Assembly: GCF_041227145.1 (NCBI RefSeq)
Contig: NZ_JBGFSP010000011.1
Coordinates: 62,001 to 126,000, forward strand
Source: Bacteroides sp. AN502(2024)
GTDB lineage: Bacteria > Bacteroidota > Bacteroidia > Bacteroidales > Bacteroidaceae
Direction of reading: 5' to 3'
Length of the DNA stretch: 64,000 nt
Of the stretch, positions 49,051 through 58,197 are shown one piece after another. The position numbers were made by a program, and so were the translations under genes. How positions within the stretch are numbered: position 1 is the first letter of the stretch; every line of letters begins with the position of its first letter. The notes below the pieces were generated by a model. That model did no database searches and was not told the DNA's origin. It worked only from the letters and a program-made list of their open reading frames with translations.

Positions 49051-49719
49051 TTATAGAAAATCATTAATATCTACTTTCGTATAAGTAAGGTTTTCACCTT
49101 CATCTGTTATTTTAAGCGTATTTCCGCTTATTTTTACTGTCACGGAATAAGTACCCCCGTTTTCCTTTATCGTGAGCTTGGTTCCACTTAATTTATAAGT
49201 AAAATTTTCTGTATCACCATACTTATCAAAGAAATAGCCATTTCCTTTTCCATCAAAGTACCAACCTTCTTCTTCACGTTCCGAATACCATGCTCCCTTA
49301 ATATTATCGTTGTTAGATTCATCGGCAACATCATGATATTTACAATACTTATAGGTACGAGTATACTCCCCATCTTTTTCCGTTAAAGTCATGGTATCTT
49401 TTATTTCACCTTTCTTTAACTTAACCTGATAAGTATATTTATCTCCATCTTCATCGGTAATAGTCAATTGGTTATTGGAATAGCTCCACTTAATTTCCCA
49501 TCTCTCTTCGGATTTTATCTCCCATTCTATACCGGTACCGTCCTTATAAAAAATATATCCATCAGATACTTCTTCACCGCCATCATTTTCACGTACCCAT
49601 TCTCCTACCAAGCTCTGTAATGTATCCTCACCTTCGTCTTTTTCATCATCATTGCAGGAGACTAGCCCCATGCATAATATTACTATAACAATAGGTGTAA
49701 AAAATCTAAATGTCTTCAT
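49051..49719 (-). CDS. Two-repeat lipocalin-like lipoprotein, unknown function
   Basis: A 222-residue acidic lipoprotein, lipobox LVSC. Two similar halves each start with an LxGEW / IKGAW motif and continue with alternating strands (YIFYKDGTGIEWEI, WYFDGKGNGYFFD, LTITDEDGDKYTY, LTIKENGGTYSV), the pattern of Bacteroidetes lipocalin-like domains. It is the last gene of a three-gene set. No function assigned. Confidence 0.7.
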   Translation of the reverse strand: MKTFRFFTPIVIVILCMGLVSCNDDEKDEGEDTLQSLVGEWVRENDGGEEVSDGYIFYKDGTGIEWEIKSEERWEIKWSYSNNQLTITDEDGDKYTYQVKLKKGEIKDTMTLTEKDGEYTRTYKYCKYHDVADESNNDNIKGAWYSEREEEGWYFDGKGNGYFFDKYGDTENFTYKLSGTKLTIKENGGTYSVTVKISGNTLKITDEGENLTYTKVDINDFL

Positions 49720-49734
49720 GTTTTTCTTTTTGTG

Positions 49735-50535
49735 TTAGAAACTATATCCTAATGTTATTGAGGTTGTTCCTATTTTAGTTTTCTTACACAGTTCGGTAAT
49801 ATCCTTGCCATATCCTACCCCTACGTACAGTTGGTTATAATAAAGACCTACTCCTAATTGCCAACCCATTTGGAAACGTTTCCATGTGGCATCTTTATTT
49901 CCAGTCTCTTTTTTGTCAAACAAATTACTTTCTTCTCTACCAGATATTCCGTGATCTTCTGCATAATCCTCTTCGTAATCCTGCCAAAATTCCTTTTCTG
50001 TTGTTTCTTCATCCAAATCATCTACTAGTTTATGTTTGGCTTTCCCTAGAAGATTCCCTTTAAAATTAATTCCAACATAAGGAACGATAGAAATATTCTT
50101 ATTAGACAAAGAAAATTTATATGCCAAATTCACAGGAACCTTTAGTGCCAGATGGGTATATTTTAATTCTGCTTTAGTGCCATTAATAAGTGTATAATCT
50201 TGCCCTTTCTCATTTTCATCAACTTTATAAAATGAGTACATGGCATTTACACCTATTTCCAAGAAGATTGGAAATTCCTTTGCAATGCTGAACCCTTTAG
50301 TATACTCAAGCGCAATCCCCGTTCCATTAATATCTTCAGCATCTGATTTATCAGATGTAATTTTTAGGGGATTATATGAAAGAGAAATCCTTTGCCAGCC
50401 ATTAGTGTCTACATTGCGCGATGAACTTTGTGGCATAGTTCCGGAAGTCGAAGTATTAGAATTTGCGAATTGTGCTGACGCAGCGTTTGTTATCAATATT
50501 AAACTAGCTGCTAGAAAAAGTTTCATTGTTTTCAT
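49735..50535 (-). CDS. Outer-membrane beta-barrel protein (PorT/OmpW-like)
   Basis: A 266-residue protein with a signal peptide (LITNAASAQ). Alternating strands with amphipathic pattern (WQRISLSYNPLKI, GIALEYTKGFSIA, YTHLALKVPVNLAYKFSL, GWQLGVGLYYNQLYVGVGYG) and a C-terminal Phe (ITLGYSF) indicate an eight-stranded barrel. A charged loop (KAKHKLVDDLDEETTEKEF) is probably extracellular. Lies between the propeller protein and the lipoprotein with short gaps. Confidence 0.8.
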   Translation of the reverse strand: MKTMKLFLAASLILITNAASAQFANSNTSTSGTMPQSSSRNVDTNGWQRISLSYNPLKITSDKSDAEDINGTGIALEYTKGFSIAKEFPIFLEIGVNAMYSFYKVDENEKGQDYTLINGTKAELKYTHLALKVPVNLAYKFSLSNKNISIVPYVGINFKGNLLGKAKHKLVDDLDEETTEKEFWQDYEEDYAEDHGISGREESNLFDKKETGNKDATWKRFQMGWQLGVGLYYNQLYVGVGYGKDITELCKKTKIGTTSITLGYSF

Positions 50536-50557
50536 TGTTTTTTATGCTTTTAGTAAA

Positions 50558-51541
50558 TTAATAAGAAAAATTCATTCTCCAAATGTTTGCAGTTCCTGTT
50601 TGGTCTCCACGTTGGGAGATGAAATAGATATATTTACCATCTTTACTCCATACAGGACTAAGATCATCCGCTGCGTGATAAGTAATTTGTGAAAATCTTG
50701 TTCCATCAACTTTGCATACAAATATATCTGTGTTGAGATAGCTGAAGTTATCACCATCGATTCTGCTGTCTCCTACAAATAGAATCCATTGACCGTCTGG
50801 TGAAAGAGTGGGAGTAGTAAAACTATGCTGCGGATCAGAGACAATACATTCTTCTACACCTGTTTTATAATTAATTTTCCATATCTCGCTTTTTCCAGTT
50901 CCACTGATACGTGTACAAAGAAATGCACTTTCTTTGTTTATCGGACATGGATTCATTCCATTGCTATAATTAGATAAGAAGTTATTTTGAATATTATAGC
51001 TCCATATGCTTATTCCTTTCATCTCTTGCCGTGCAAAAAAAATCAATTTCATATCTGAGGAATATATGGGAGAGTAATCTTGGTTTCCATTAGTGATTTG
51101 CCTGCAAACGTATCCACTATTCGCATTAGTCTGAAATATTTGATTGGTATTTCCTCTTGTTTCAGAAAAACAGATATATTTTCCGTCTGGAGAATAAGAG
51201 AAGTCTAATACCCCTGTTCGGTTTGTTCTCTGGATAGAACTGCCTTGTTTGCTTAATTCTTTAATAAATATGTTGGTTGTATTATTTCTGTATGAAAGAT
51301 AAGCTATATTTTTTCCATCTACAGAAATATCTAGTATATGGTTAGAAAGCCAATCTATTTTTCCTGACGAACGTTTTACAACTGGCATGCATACATAATC
51401 ACCGGACGACGTTATTTTCATAAAATCTATTCCAGATTCTTCGGGTACTGATACAATAGAGTAGTCAACTTGTTGTGCGTAAGTGTAACTGCATATTGTA
51501 AATAAAGAGATTATTGATATGATATATTTAATGTTTTGCAT
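50558..51541 (-). CDS. TolB-like (PD40 / WD40-like) beta-propeller protein
   Basis: A 327-residue secreted protein with a signal peptide (CSYTYAQ). Repeated PD40 blades: FSYSPDGKYICFSETRG, IYSSDMKLIFFARQ, PTLSPDGQWILFVGDSR, PVWSKDGKYIYFISQRGD. About six blades, as in the TolB C-terminal propeller. It heads the three-gene set with a strong -7 box. It may form an envelope complex with the downstream barrel and lipoprotein; role unknown. Confidence 0.85.
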   Translation of the reverse strand: MQNIKYIISIISLFTICSYTYAQQVDYSIVSVPEESGIDFMKITSSGDYVCMPVVKRSSGKIDWLSNHILDISVDGKNIAYLSYRNNTTNIFIKELSKQGSSIQRTNRTGVLDFSYSPDGKYICFSETRGNTNQIFQTNANSGYVCRQITNGNQDYSPIYSSDMKLIFFARQEMKGISIWSYNIQNNFLSNYSNGMNPCPINKESAFLCTRISGTGKSEIWKINYKTGVEECIVSDPQHSFTTPTLSPDGQWILFVGDSRIDGDNFSYLNTDIFVCKVDGTRFSQITYHAADDLSPVWSKDGKYIYFISQRGDQTGTANIWRMNFSY

Positions 51542-51568
51542 ATCTATAATTTTGTTTTATTTCTAATG

Positions 51569-51576
51569 CAAAGATA
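51569..51576 (-). promoter_or_regulatory. -7 box for the propeller/barrel/lipoprotein operon
   Basis: The reverse strand reads TATCTTTG, a full match, 28 nt upstream of the ATG at 51541. Confidence 0.6.
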
Positions 51577-51650
51577 GCTTGTAAAACGTATAAGGTTAAA
51601 AATATGTTGTTGTAAGTATACATACAGAACTGTAGAATATTATTCACGTG

Positions 51651-51887
51651 TTAGTTGCTAATTTTCGGATGTATTGTTTGTTCTTCTTCAAATTCGGAAA
51701 AATAGTAACTGAAGAAGTTATGATTTAATATATAACTAATGCGTAATAGTAACTCTGTGTCAATACTCTTTCTTTTGAATATAGAGTACACGTTTGTTCG
51801 ATCGCAATATAGTTTATTTGCAAACCAGGTCACAGAACGTTCTTGACGGTGAAGTTCCATTTCAATCAGTTGTCCTATATGTATCAT
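51651..51887 (-). CDS. Small helix-turn-helix (XRE-like) regulator
   Basis: A 78-residue protein. IGQLIEMELHRQERSVTWFAN and LYCDRTNVYSIFKRKSIDTELLLRIS form a lambda-repressor-like five-helix HTH; the tail is acidic. It lies 110 bp upstream of the three-gene operon on the same strand and may control it. No partner gene of toxin-antitoxin type is visible. Confidence 0.75.
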   Translation of the reverse strand: MIHIGQLIEMELHRQERSVTWFANKLYCDRTNVYSIFKRKSIDTELLLRISYILNHNFFSYYFSEFEEEQTIHPKISN

Positions 51888-52012
51888 ACATTCGAGTGAT
51901 CTTCGAGAGTTTAATAATTCTTTTATTTATGCCATTAGTTTCTCTCTCTTATCTCCTCTCTTTGTTTATCTCTATTGAAGAATATGTAATATCGTTTTAT
52001 ATTATTGTTGTG

Positions 52013-52020
52013 CAAAGGTA
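52013..52020 (-). promoter_or_regulatory. -7 box upstream of the HTH regulator; rest of gap 51888-52297 has no gene
   Basis: The reverse strand reads TACCTTTG, a full match, 126 nt upstream of the ATG at 51887. The 410-bp gap is AT-rich and otherwise holds only the terminator at 52251. Confidence 0.4.
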
Positions 52021-52250
52021 TGTTTATAGTTACTTGATAGCATAATATTATTGTAGATAAGTAAACAACAAAAGTGTAGATAAAATGTAACATTCTTCAT
52101 AATAGTTCACGCCCATAGGACGTAAACTTTCAGTTACTTATTCTCGTTTGCTTCAAATTGGCGGTTTTCAGAGAGCTAAAAGCTCAAGTATCTTTTAATC
52201 AATATAGGAATGGAATCGCTATTCCGAAAGTTTTTGTTTTTATAAAAAAT

Positions 52251-52278
52251 AAGAGAGTGCTCAATACGGCACTCTCTT
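52251..52278 (-). terminator. Terminator of the GGGtGRT operon
   Basis: AAGAGAGTGC pairs perfectly with GCACTCTCTT (8-nt loop); on the reverse strand a T run follows. Confidence 0.85.
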
Positions 52279-52297
52279 TATATATAAAAGTAATAAA

Positions 52298-53308
52298 TTA
52301 CTTACTCAAAGCAGTAGCTACGTCAACCGCACAAGCCACTGTACATCCCACCATCGGGTTGTTACCGATACCCAGGAATCCCATCATTTCTACGTGAGCA
52401 GGAACAGATGAAGAACCTGCGAACTGAGCATCTGAGTGCATACGACCCATCGTGTCGGTCATACCATAAGAAGCAGGACCGGCAGCCATGTTGTCCGGAT
52501 GAAGAGTACGACCTGTACCACCACCTGAAGCAACGGAGAAATAAGGTTTACCTGCAAGAACACGTTCTTTCTTGTAAGTACCTGCTACGGGATGTTGGAA
52601 ACGAGTCGGGTTCGTAGAGTTACCTGTGATAGATACATCTACACCTTCTTTCCACATGATAGCCACACCTTCGCGAACATCGTCAGCACCATAACATTTT
52701 ACTTTTGCACGAGGACCGTCAGAGTAAGCGATTTCGCGGACAACTTTCAGTTCACCTGTGAAGTAATCGAATTGAGTCTGAACATAAGTAAAGCCGTTGA
52801 TACGAGAGATGATCTGAGCAGCGTCTTTTCCAAGACCGTTCAGGATGCAACGCAACGGTTCTTTACGTACTTTGTCTGCTTTGGCAGCGATTTTGATAGC
52901 ACCTTCGGCAGCAGCAAAAGATTCGTGACCTGCCAGAAAAGCGAAACATTTAGTCTCTTCGCGCAGCAGCATAGCAGCCAGGTTACCATGACCGATACCC
53001 ACCTTACGGTCGTCAGCTACAGAACCGGGAATACAGAATGACTGCAGACCGATACCGATAGCTTCAGCAGCATCAGCAGCGTTTGTGCAGTGCTTCTTAA
53101 GAGCGATGGCAGTACCTACTACATAAGCCCATTTTGCATTTTCAAAACAGATAGGCTGAGTTTCTTCACATGTTTTATAAGGATCAAGTCCGGCAGCTTC
53201 GCAAATAGCGTTAGCTTCTTCGATGTCTTTGATGCCGTTAGCGTTCAAGGCTTTAATGATACCTTTCATACGACGGTCTTGGCTTTCGAATTTTACTTCT
53301 CTAATCAT
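52298..53308 (-). CDS. GGGtGRT protein
   Basis: A 336-residue protein from the ATG at 53308 (MIREVKFESQDRR); the frame extends to 53347 but would overlap the upstream gene. It has the family's name motif in ASGGGTGRTLHPDN, and conserved Cys residues (EETQPICFE, KCFAF, PMVGCTVACAVD). The family is widespread in anaerobes and of unknown function. It follows the NifU-like gene by 19 bp, the usual arrangement, suggesting joint work on an iron-sulfur or related cofactor. Cytoplasmic. Confidence 0.9.
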   Translation of the reverse strand: MIREVKFESQDRRMKGIIKALNANGIKDIEEANAICEAAGLDPYKTCEETQPICFENAKWAYVVGTAIALKKHCTNAADAAEAIGIGLQSFCIPGSVADDRKVGIGHGNLAAMLLREETKCFAFLAGHESFAAAEGAIKIAAKADKVRKEPLRCILNGLGKDAAQIISRINGFTYVQTQFDYFTGELKVVREIAYSDGPRAKVKCYGADDVREGVAIMWKEGVDVSITGNSTNPTRFQHPVAGTYKKERVLAGKPYFSVASGGGTGRTLHPDNMAAGPASYGMTDTMGRMHSDAQFAGSSSVPAHVEMMGFLGIGNNPMVGCTVACAVDVATALSK

Positions 53309-53327
53309 AGTTTCTTTCCTCCTTATA

Positions 53328-54029
53328 TTATTCGTGACGTGGATCAATAGATTTAACTGCTCCCTGTTCTGCTGTTACGCGTCCGTAAGTACCTGTAACT
53401 TTTTTCAAAGCTTCGTTAGCATCGGTACCTTTCTTGATTTCCTCCATGAACTTACCCATGTGTACGAATTCGTATCCGCAGATTTCGTCGTTCTTGTCCA
53501 AGAAGATCTGTTTGATATACCCTTCTGCCATTTCGAGGTAACGGGGACCTTTGGCCAAAGTACCATAAAGAGTACCTACCTGGCTACGCAGACCTTTTCC
53601 CAAGTCTTCCAAACCTGCACCGATGATCAATCCTCCTTCAGAGAAAGCAGATTGAGTACGTCCGTAAACGATTTGCAGGAACAGCTCGCGCATAGCTGTA
53701 TTGATAGCATCGCAAACCAGGTCAGTGTTCAATGCTTCAAGGATCGTTTTTCCCGGAAGAATTTCAGCAGCCATAGCAGCAGAGTGAGTCATACCGGAAC
53801 ATCCGATAGTTTCAACCAAAGCTTCCTGAATGATACCTTCTTTAACATTCAGTGTCAGTTTACAAGCACCCTGTTGAGGAGCACACCAACCAATACCATG
53901 TGTCAAACCGGAAATATCAACGATTTCTTTAGATTTTACCCATTTGCCTTCTTCGGGTATGGGAGCCGGTCCGTGGTTAGGACCCTTCTTTACAACACAC
54001 ATGTGTTCCACTTCGTGTGAATAAGTCAT
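53328..54029 (-). CDS. NifU-like iron-sulfur cluster scaffold protein
   Basis: A 233-residue protein. The scaffold fold is indicated by GACKLTLNVKEGIIQEALVE, IGCSGMTHSAAMAAEIL and Cys at VCDAINTAM, giving three candidate cluster ligands, plus CAPQQGAC near the N-terminus. The C-terminal part (about 150-233) is specific to partners of GGGtGRT proteins. No nifS-like desulfurase is adjacent. A clear -7 box precedes it. Confidence 0.85.
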   Translation of the reverse strand: MTYSHEVEHMCVVKKGPNHGPAPIPEEGKWVKSKEIVDISGLTHGIGWCAPQQGACKLTLNVKEGIIQEALVETIGCSGMTHSAAMAAEILPGKTILEALNTDLVCDAINTAMRELFLQIVYGRTQSAFSEGGLIIGAGLEDLGKGLRSQVGTLYGTLAKGPRYLEMAEGYIKQIFLDKNDEICGYEFVHMGKFMEEIKKGTDANEALKKVTGTYGRVTAEQGAVKSIDPRHE

Positions 54030-54091
54030 AATTAGCTCTTTTTTTAGTAATATAATTAAAAATACGTAGTCACGTTTCTCTAAATCGTCTA

Positions 54092-54099
54092 CAAAGGTA
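54092..54099 (-). promoter_or_regulatory. -7 box for the NifU-like/GGGtGRT operon
   Basis: The reverse strand reads TACCTTTG, a full match, 63 nt upstream of the ATG at 54029. Confidence 0.5.
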
Positions 54100-54261
54100 G
54101 TCTATTTATTTGTTTCTGCAAATTGCCTTTTATTACTTTTTTGTGAAAAGAGACAAATCGCTTTACGTTTTTCATCGTTTGTAAAGTCGGGATTGCATTT
54201 GTGAAAGATTAGAGCCGGGGAAACTATCTATTCTTTGCTTTGTTGTAATTAGGAAACAAAA

Positions 54262-54292
54262 AAAGACTGTCTAAACTTGTCAGACAGTCTTT
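54262..54292 (-). terminator. Intrinsic terminator of the galactose operon
   Basis: AAAGACTGTCT pairs perfectly with AGACAGTCTTT (9-nt loop); on the reverse strand a T run follows. It lies 27 bp after galK. Confidence 0.9.
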
Positions 54293-54318
54293 CTTATTAT
54301 CGTTATTCAAATAATAGC

Positions 54319-55473
54319 TTATTCCAGTCTACGGGAACCGTCACCGATTACTACGTCATACACTTTCGGGCTTCTGCCGAATTTAGCTTTGAAAGCATCT
54401 TTTGTCTTTTCAACGAAGTTGTCATACAACTCTTCTTTCACAAGGTTGATGGTACAACCACCGAAGCCACCACCCATTACGCGTGAACCGGTTACACCGT
54501 ATTCTTTAGCGCAGTCGTTCAGGAAGTCGAGTTCTTCGCAGCTTACCTCGTATAACTTGCTCATGCCGTGATGAGTTTCATACATCTTCTTACCCACAGT
54601 TTCGTAATCATCCTTTTCCAATGCGTCACAAACGTCCAGTACACGTTGGATTTCTTCGATTACATATTCTGCACGCATATAGTCTTCAGCGCTGATATCA
54701 GCTTTTGCTTCTTCCAGCATAGCCATCGTACAGTCGCGCAGGAATTCTACGTGCGGATGTTTTTTCTGGATAGCGGCAACAGCAGCTTCACAGCTTTGGC
54801 GACGTTTGTTGTAAGCAGAAGAAGCCAATTCGTGTTTCACCACCGAATCTATCAGAACCAGACGATAACCTTCCGGATGGAATGGGAAATATTGATACTC
54901 CAGTGAACGGCAATCCAGACGGATCAAGCTGCCGGCTTTACCGAATACAGAAGCAAACTGGTCCATAATACCACAGTTCACACCACAATAGTTATGTTCT
55001 GTAGCCTGACCCACTTTAGCCAATTCGAATTTATCGATTTTGTTTTCACCGAACAGTTCGTTCAATGCGAAAGCATACGTACTTTCCAAAGCAGCAGAAG
55101 AAGACATCCCTGCACCCAGAGGCACATCACCCGCAAAAGCGGTATTGAATCCCTTCACTTCAACGCCACGTTTAATCATTTCACGGCATACACCGAAAAT
55201 ATATCTCGCCCAGCTGGTGCGTGGAGCATCTTCCTCATTCAAACCGAATTCTACATAATCCTTCAAGTCGATAGAGTAAGCTCTAACTTTGTTGGTACCG
55301 TTAGGTTTGATTTCAGCAATCATCCCTTTATCTATCGCGCCCGGAAATACGAATCCACCGTTGTAGTCAGTGTGTTCGCCAATTAGGTTGATACGGCCCG
55401 GAGAAGCATATAGAAATCCGGTAGTACCGTCAAAATGTTTAATGAATCGACTTCTTACATATTCTGTATCCAT
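54319..55473 (-). CDS. galK: Galactokinase
   Basis: A 384-residue GHMP kinase that phosphorylates galactose at C1. Motifs: SPGRINLIGEHTDYNGGFV near the N-terminus, VPLGAGMSSSAALE (ATP loop), NCGIMDQFAS (catalytic Asp), GSRVMGGGFGGCTINLV at the C-terminus. Length normal. Third gene of galM-gluP-galK, 39 bp after gluP, ending in a strong terminator. Confidence 0.97.
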   Translation of the reverse strand: MDTEYVRSRFIKHFDGTTGFLYASPGRINLIGEHTDYNGGFVFPGAIDKGMIAEIKPNGTNKVRAYSIDLKDYVEFGLNEEDAPRTSWARYIFGVCREMIKRGVEVKGFNTAFAGDVPLGAGMSSSAALESTYAFALNELFGENKIDKFELAKVGQATEHNYCGVNCGIMDQFASVFGKAGSLIRLDCRSLEYQYFPFHPEGYRLVLIDSVVKHELASSAYNKRRQSCEAAVAAIQKKHPHVEFLRDCTMAMLEEAKADISAEDYMRAEYVIEEIQRVLDVCDALEKDDYETVGKKMYETHHGMSKLYEVSCEELDFLNDCAKEYGVTGSRVMGGGFGGCTINLVKEELYDNFVEKTKDAFKAKFGRSPKVYDVVIGDGSRRLE

Positions 55474-55512
55474 GATATTTATATTTTAAAGGTGAATAAA
55501 TTAATTATATTG

Positions 55513-56790
55513 TTATTCCACGGGAATATCCTTGTTGACATTTTTGCAACCGATCTTGCTATAATATAAAATATAGACCAACATAGCGATAATCAGCCAG
55601 TAGCTTGTGATCGGGTTGGTTGCTTTGGCTATGAAGTCTTGAATCAATGGCATGATACCGCCACCGACTACCATCATCATGAATAAGCCGGATGCAGCAG
55701 CTGTATACTTGCCCAGTCCTTCTACGGCAAGGTTGAAGATGCCACCCCACATTACAGAAGTGGAAAGTCCGCATACTGCAATGAGGAAACATTTCATTGG
55801 AATTTCATTTCCCTTGAATTCCACAGTGACTGTTTCAGGCATGAGGATAGCAATCAGCAACATGATAATGGCAAATAGAGAAACGGCAGTCATTTGTGCA
55901 GTAGTTGAAATTTTTCCACTGATGATACTGCTGGAAGCACGGCCGATAAGCATCAAGAACCAGTAGCTGGCAGCCAATGTACCGCCTATGGCTGCAGAAC
56001 CTTCGAATCCCAGATTCGTGATATAGAAGTTTAGCTGTGCCGGTATACCGATTTCTACACCCACATAGAAGAAGATGGCAATAACGCCCAACAGGCAGTG
56101 GCGGAAAGCCAACGGACTGTGTTCAAACTTCTTGTTTCCTGTGTTAGCTTGCGGTTCGGGGATGGCGACAAATGAAATGATGATGAATGACAGGATGAAT
56201 ATACCGATACCGATGAACAAAAGAGGAGCTACATTACTCATGCTTGTTTCTGCGGTAACTTGTCCGATCAATACACCTACCAATAGCGGAGTCAATGTTC
56301 CGGTCAGTGAGTTCAAGGTACCCCCGATTTGAATCAACTGGTTCCCTTTGTTCCCGCCGCCACCTAAGAGGTTCAACATCGGATTTACTACAGTATTCAG
56401 CATACATACACAGAAACCGCAGATAAATGCGCCTAACAGATAAATAATAAGGTTCAAGGCAACGATTTGATCATCATAAGTGAAAGTCTCGATGTCTGCT
56501 CCGAAAATACTGGAAAGATATTGTACTATCAATCCGACAGCACCTACTGCCAAAGCACTCAACGCTGTTTTCTTATAGCCGTATCTGACAAGCATTTTAC
56601 CTGCGGGAATACCCATAAACAGGTAAGCCGCAAAGTTCATCATGTTTCCCATCATGGCAGCCCAACTATATTGGAATCCCCAGATATTACCGAATGGAGC
56701 GGCCATGTTAGTAACAAAAGAAATCATCGCAAAAATAAAGCACATGGTGATAATAGCGATGAGATTACCACTCTTTTTTACTTGTGTCAT
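55513..56790 (-). CDS. gluP: Glucose/galactose MFS transporter
   Basis: A 425-residue major facilitator of the FucP/GluP type with about twelve helices. It has FGNIWGFQYSWAAMMGNMMNFAAYLFMGIPAGKMLVRYGYKKT in its first third (loop GKMLVRYGYKKT) and NTVVNPMLNLLGGGGNKGNQLIQIG (central signature). Imports galactose or glucose by cation symport across the inner membrane. Cotranscribed with galM and galK. Confidence 0.92.
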   Translation of the reverse strand: MTQVKKSGNLIAIITMCFIFAMISFVTNMAAPFGNIWGFQYSWAAMMGNMMNFAAYLFMGIPAGKMLVRYGYKKTALSALAVGAVGLIVQYLSSIFGADIETFTYDDQIVALNLIIYLLGAFICGFCVCMLNTVVNPMLNLLGGGGNKGNQLIQIGGTLNSLTGTLTPLLVGVLIGQVTAETSMSNVAPLLFIGIGIFILSFIIISFVAIPEPQANTGNKKFEHSPLAFRHCLLGVIAIFFYVGVEIGIPAQLNFYITNLGFEGSAAIGGTLAASYWFLMLIGRASSSIISGKISTTAQMTAVSLFAIIMLLIAILMPETVTVEFKGNEIPMKCFLIAVCGLSTSVMWGGIFNLAVEGLGKYTAAASGLFMMMVVGGGIMPLIQDFIAKATNPITSYWLIIAMLVYILYYSKIGCKNVNKDIPVE

Positions 56791-56840
56791 GGTTCAAAAA
56801 AAATGTTAGTTTATAAATTAGGTTAGTTATTTTTCAAATC

Positions 56841-57938
56841 TTATTCTTCTACGGTAAATTTATAGACAGTGATCTGTTGGTATTCATCTCCCGGCAGTAA
56901 AGTAGCCGATGGGAAATGTGCTTTGTTCGGCGTATCCGGGAAGCACTGTGCTTCAAAGCAGATGGCGCTTCTGGCAGGGAATGTAGCTCCGTGTGCACCT
57001 TCAAATCCGTTGAGCCAGTTGCCCGTATAGAGTTGTACCCCCGCTTCGGTGGTATATACTTCCATGATACGTCCGCTTTCCGGATCCTTGCAAGTGGCAG
57101 CCAGTTCGAGCGAACCGCTTTCCATCTTGTTCAGTACATAGCAGTGGTCATATCCTGCACCGAAAATCAATTGCTGGAATTTCTCGTCGATACGTTCGCC
57201 TACTGTGTGCGGAGTACGGAAATCCATCGGACTACCCTCTACTTTAGCGATTTCACCGGTAGGGATAGAAACTTCGTCGATAGGCGTATAGAAATCAGCG
57301 TTGATTGTAACGATGTGGTTGTTAACGGTAGGAGTGGGGTTGGAAATACCGGCGAGGTTGAAGAAACCGTGGTTAGTCAAGTTAACGACTGTAGCTTTGT
57401 CGGTGGTAGCGCGGTATTCGATATTCAGTGCATTTACTTCGTTGTCCAGGCGGTAAGTCATTTCTACTTCCAGATTGCCGGGAAATCCCTCTTCGCCGTC
57501 AGCAGAGACATAGTTAAATTGCACTGTACTCTCATCAATCCGGACAGCGTCCCATACGCGGGCGTGGAAACCGGTAGGCCCTCCATGCAGAGAGTTAGGA
57601 CCGTTGTTAATGGTGAGTTCATGTTTTTCACCGAACAAGGTGAATTTTCCTTTCGCGATACGGTTGCCATAGCGTCCGATAGTAGTGCTTAAGAAAGGTT
57701 CCGGGCTGTTGATGACGTGGTCGATGCTGTCGTGTCCGAGGATTACATTGGCATACTTACCATTTTTATCCGGTACCATAATAGAAAGAATGGCGCATCC
57801 GTAATTGGTTACAGCTACTTCCATTCCCTTTGCGTTTTTGAGGATAAATAAATCAGTTTTCTTATCATTTATCTCCTTTTGGAAATCTTTCCGGCTGAGC
57901 CCTGATAGATTCCCTTCTGTTGGGAATGTGTTATTCAT
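56841..57938 (-). CDS. galM: Aldose 1-epimerase (mutarotase)
   Basis: A 365-residue beta-sandwich enzyme from the ATG at 57938. It interconverts alpha and beta galactose for GalK. Motifs: GRYGNRIAKGKF, NNGPNSLHGGPTGFHARVW (His), NLTNHGFFNLAG (catalytic His), GAGYDHCYVL and FEAQCFPDTPN (catalytic Glu). The frame extends to 57992 but this part crosses the promoter. First gene of the galactose operon. Confidence 0.95.
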   Translation of the reverse strand: MNNTFPTEGNLSGLSRKDFQKEINDKKTDLFILKNAKGMEVAVTNYGCAILSIMVPDKNGKYANVILGHDSIDHVINSPEPFLSTTIGRYGNRIAKGKFTLFGEKHELTINNGPNSLHGGPTGFHARVWDAVRIDESTVQFNYVSADGEEGFPGNLEVEMTYRLDNEVNALNIEYRATTDKATVVNLTNHGFFNLAGISNPTPTVNNHIVTINADFYTPIDEVSIPTGEIAKVEGSPMDFRTPHTVGERIDEKFQQLIFGAGYDHCYVLNKMESGSLELAATCKDPESGRIMEVYTTEAGVQLYTGNWLNGFEGAHGATFPARSAICFEAQCFPDTPNKAHFPSATLLPGDEYQQITVYKFTVEE

Positions 57939-57963
57939 GTCTGGTATGATTAAAAATTTCCTG

Positions 57964-57995
57964 CAAATAAAGGGAAATTCTTTCTTTCTCACAAA
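57964..57995 (-). promoter_or_regulatory. Promoter of the galM-gluP-galK operon
   Basis: On the reverse strand TTTG (57992-57995) and TTTATTTG (57964-57971, one mismatch) are spaced 20 nt, the usual Bacteroides -33/-7 layout, 26 nt before the galM ATG. Confidence 0.55.
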
Positions 57996-58130
57996 TTATT
58001 CCGTCTAAATATAGTGGATGCTTTAGGAAAGTTTAGCTTTATGATTCCATCTTCTTCGGATACAAGGACAAAAGATTCTATCTTAAATGATTTTTCATCC
58101 TCCTTTTCTTAAAAACTAAACTATTTTTTG

Positions 58131-58138
58131 TATGTTTG
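58131..58138 (+). promoter_or_regulatory. -7 box for manA
   Basis: TATGTTTG, a full match, 60 nt before the ATG at 58198. The -33 is not clear. Confidence 0.4.
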
Positions 58139-58197
58139 TTGCCGGATTGTAACAATCCGAGCGAATTTAATCTAAGTTTATAACAAGAAAAACAAAA

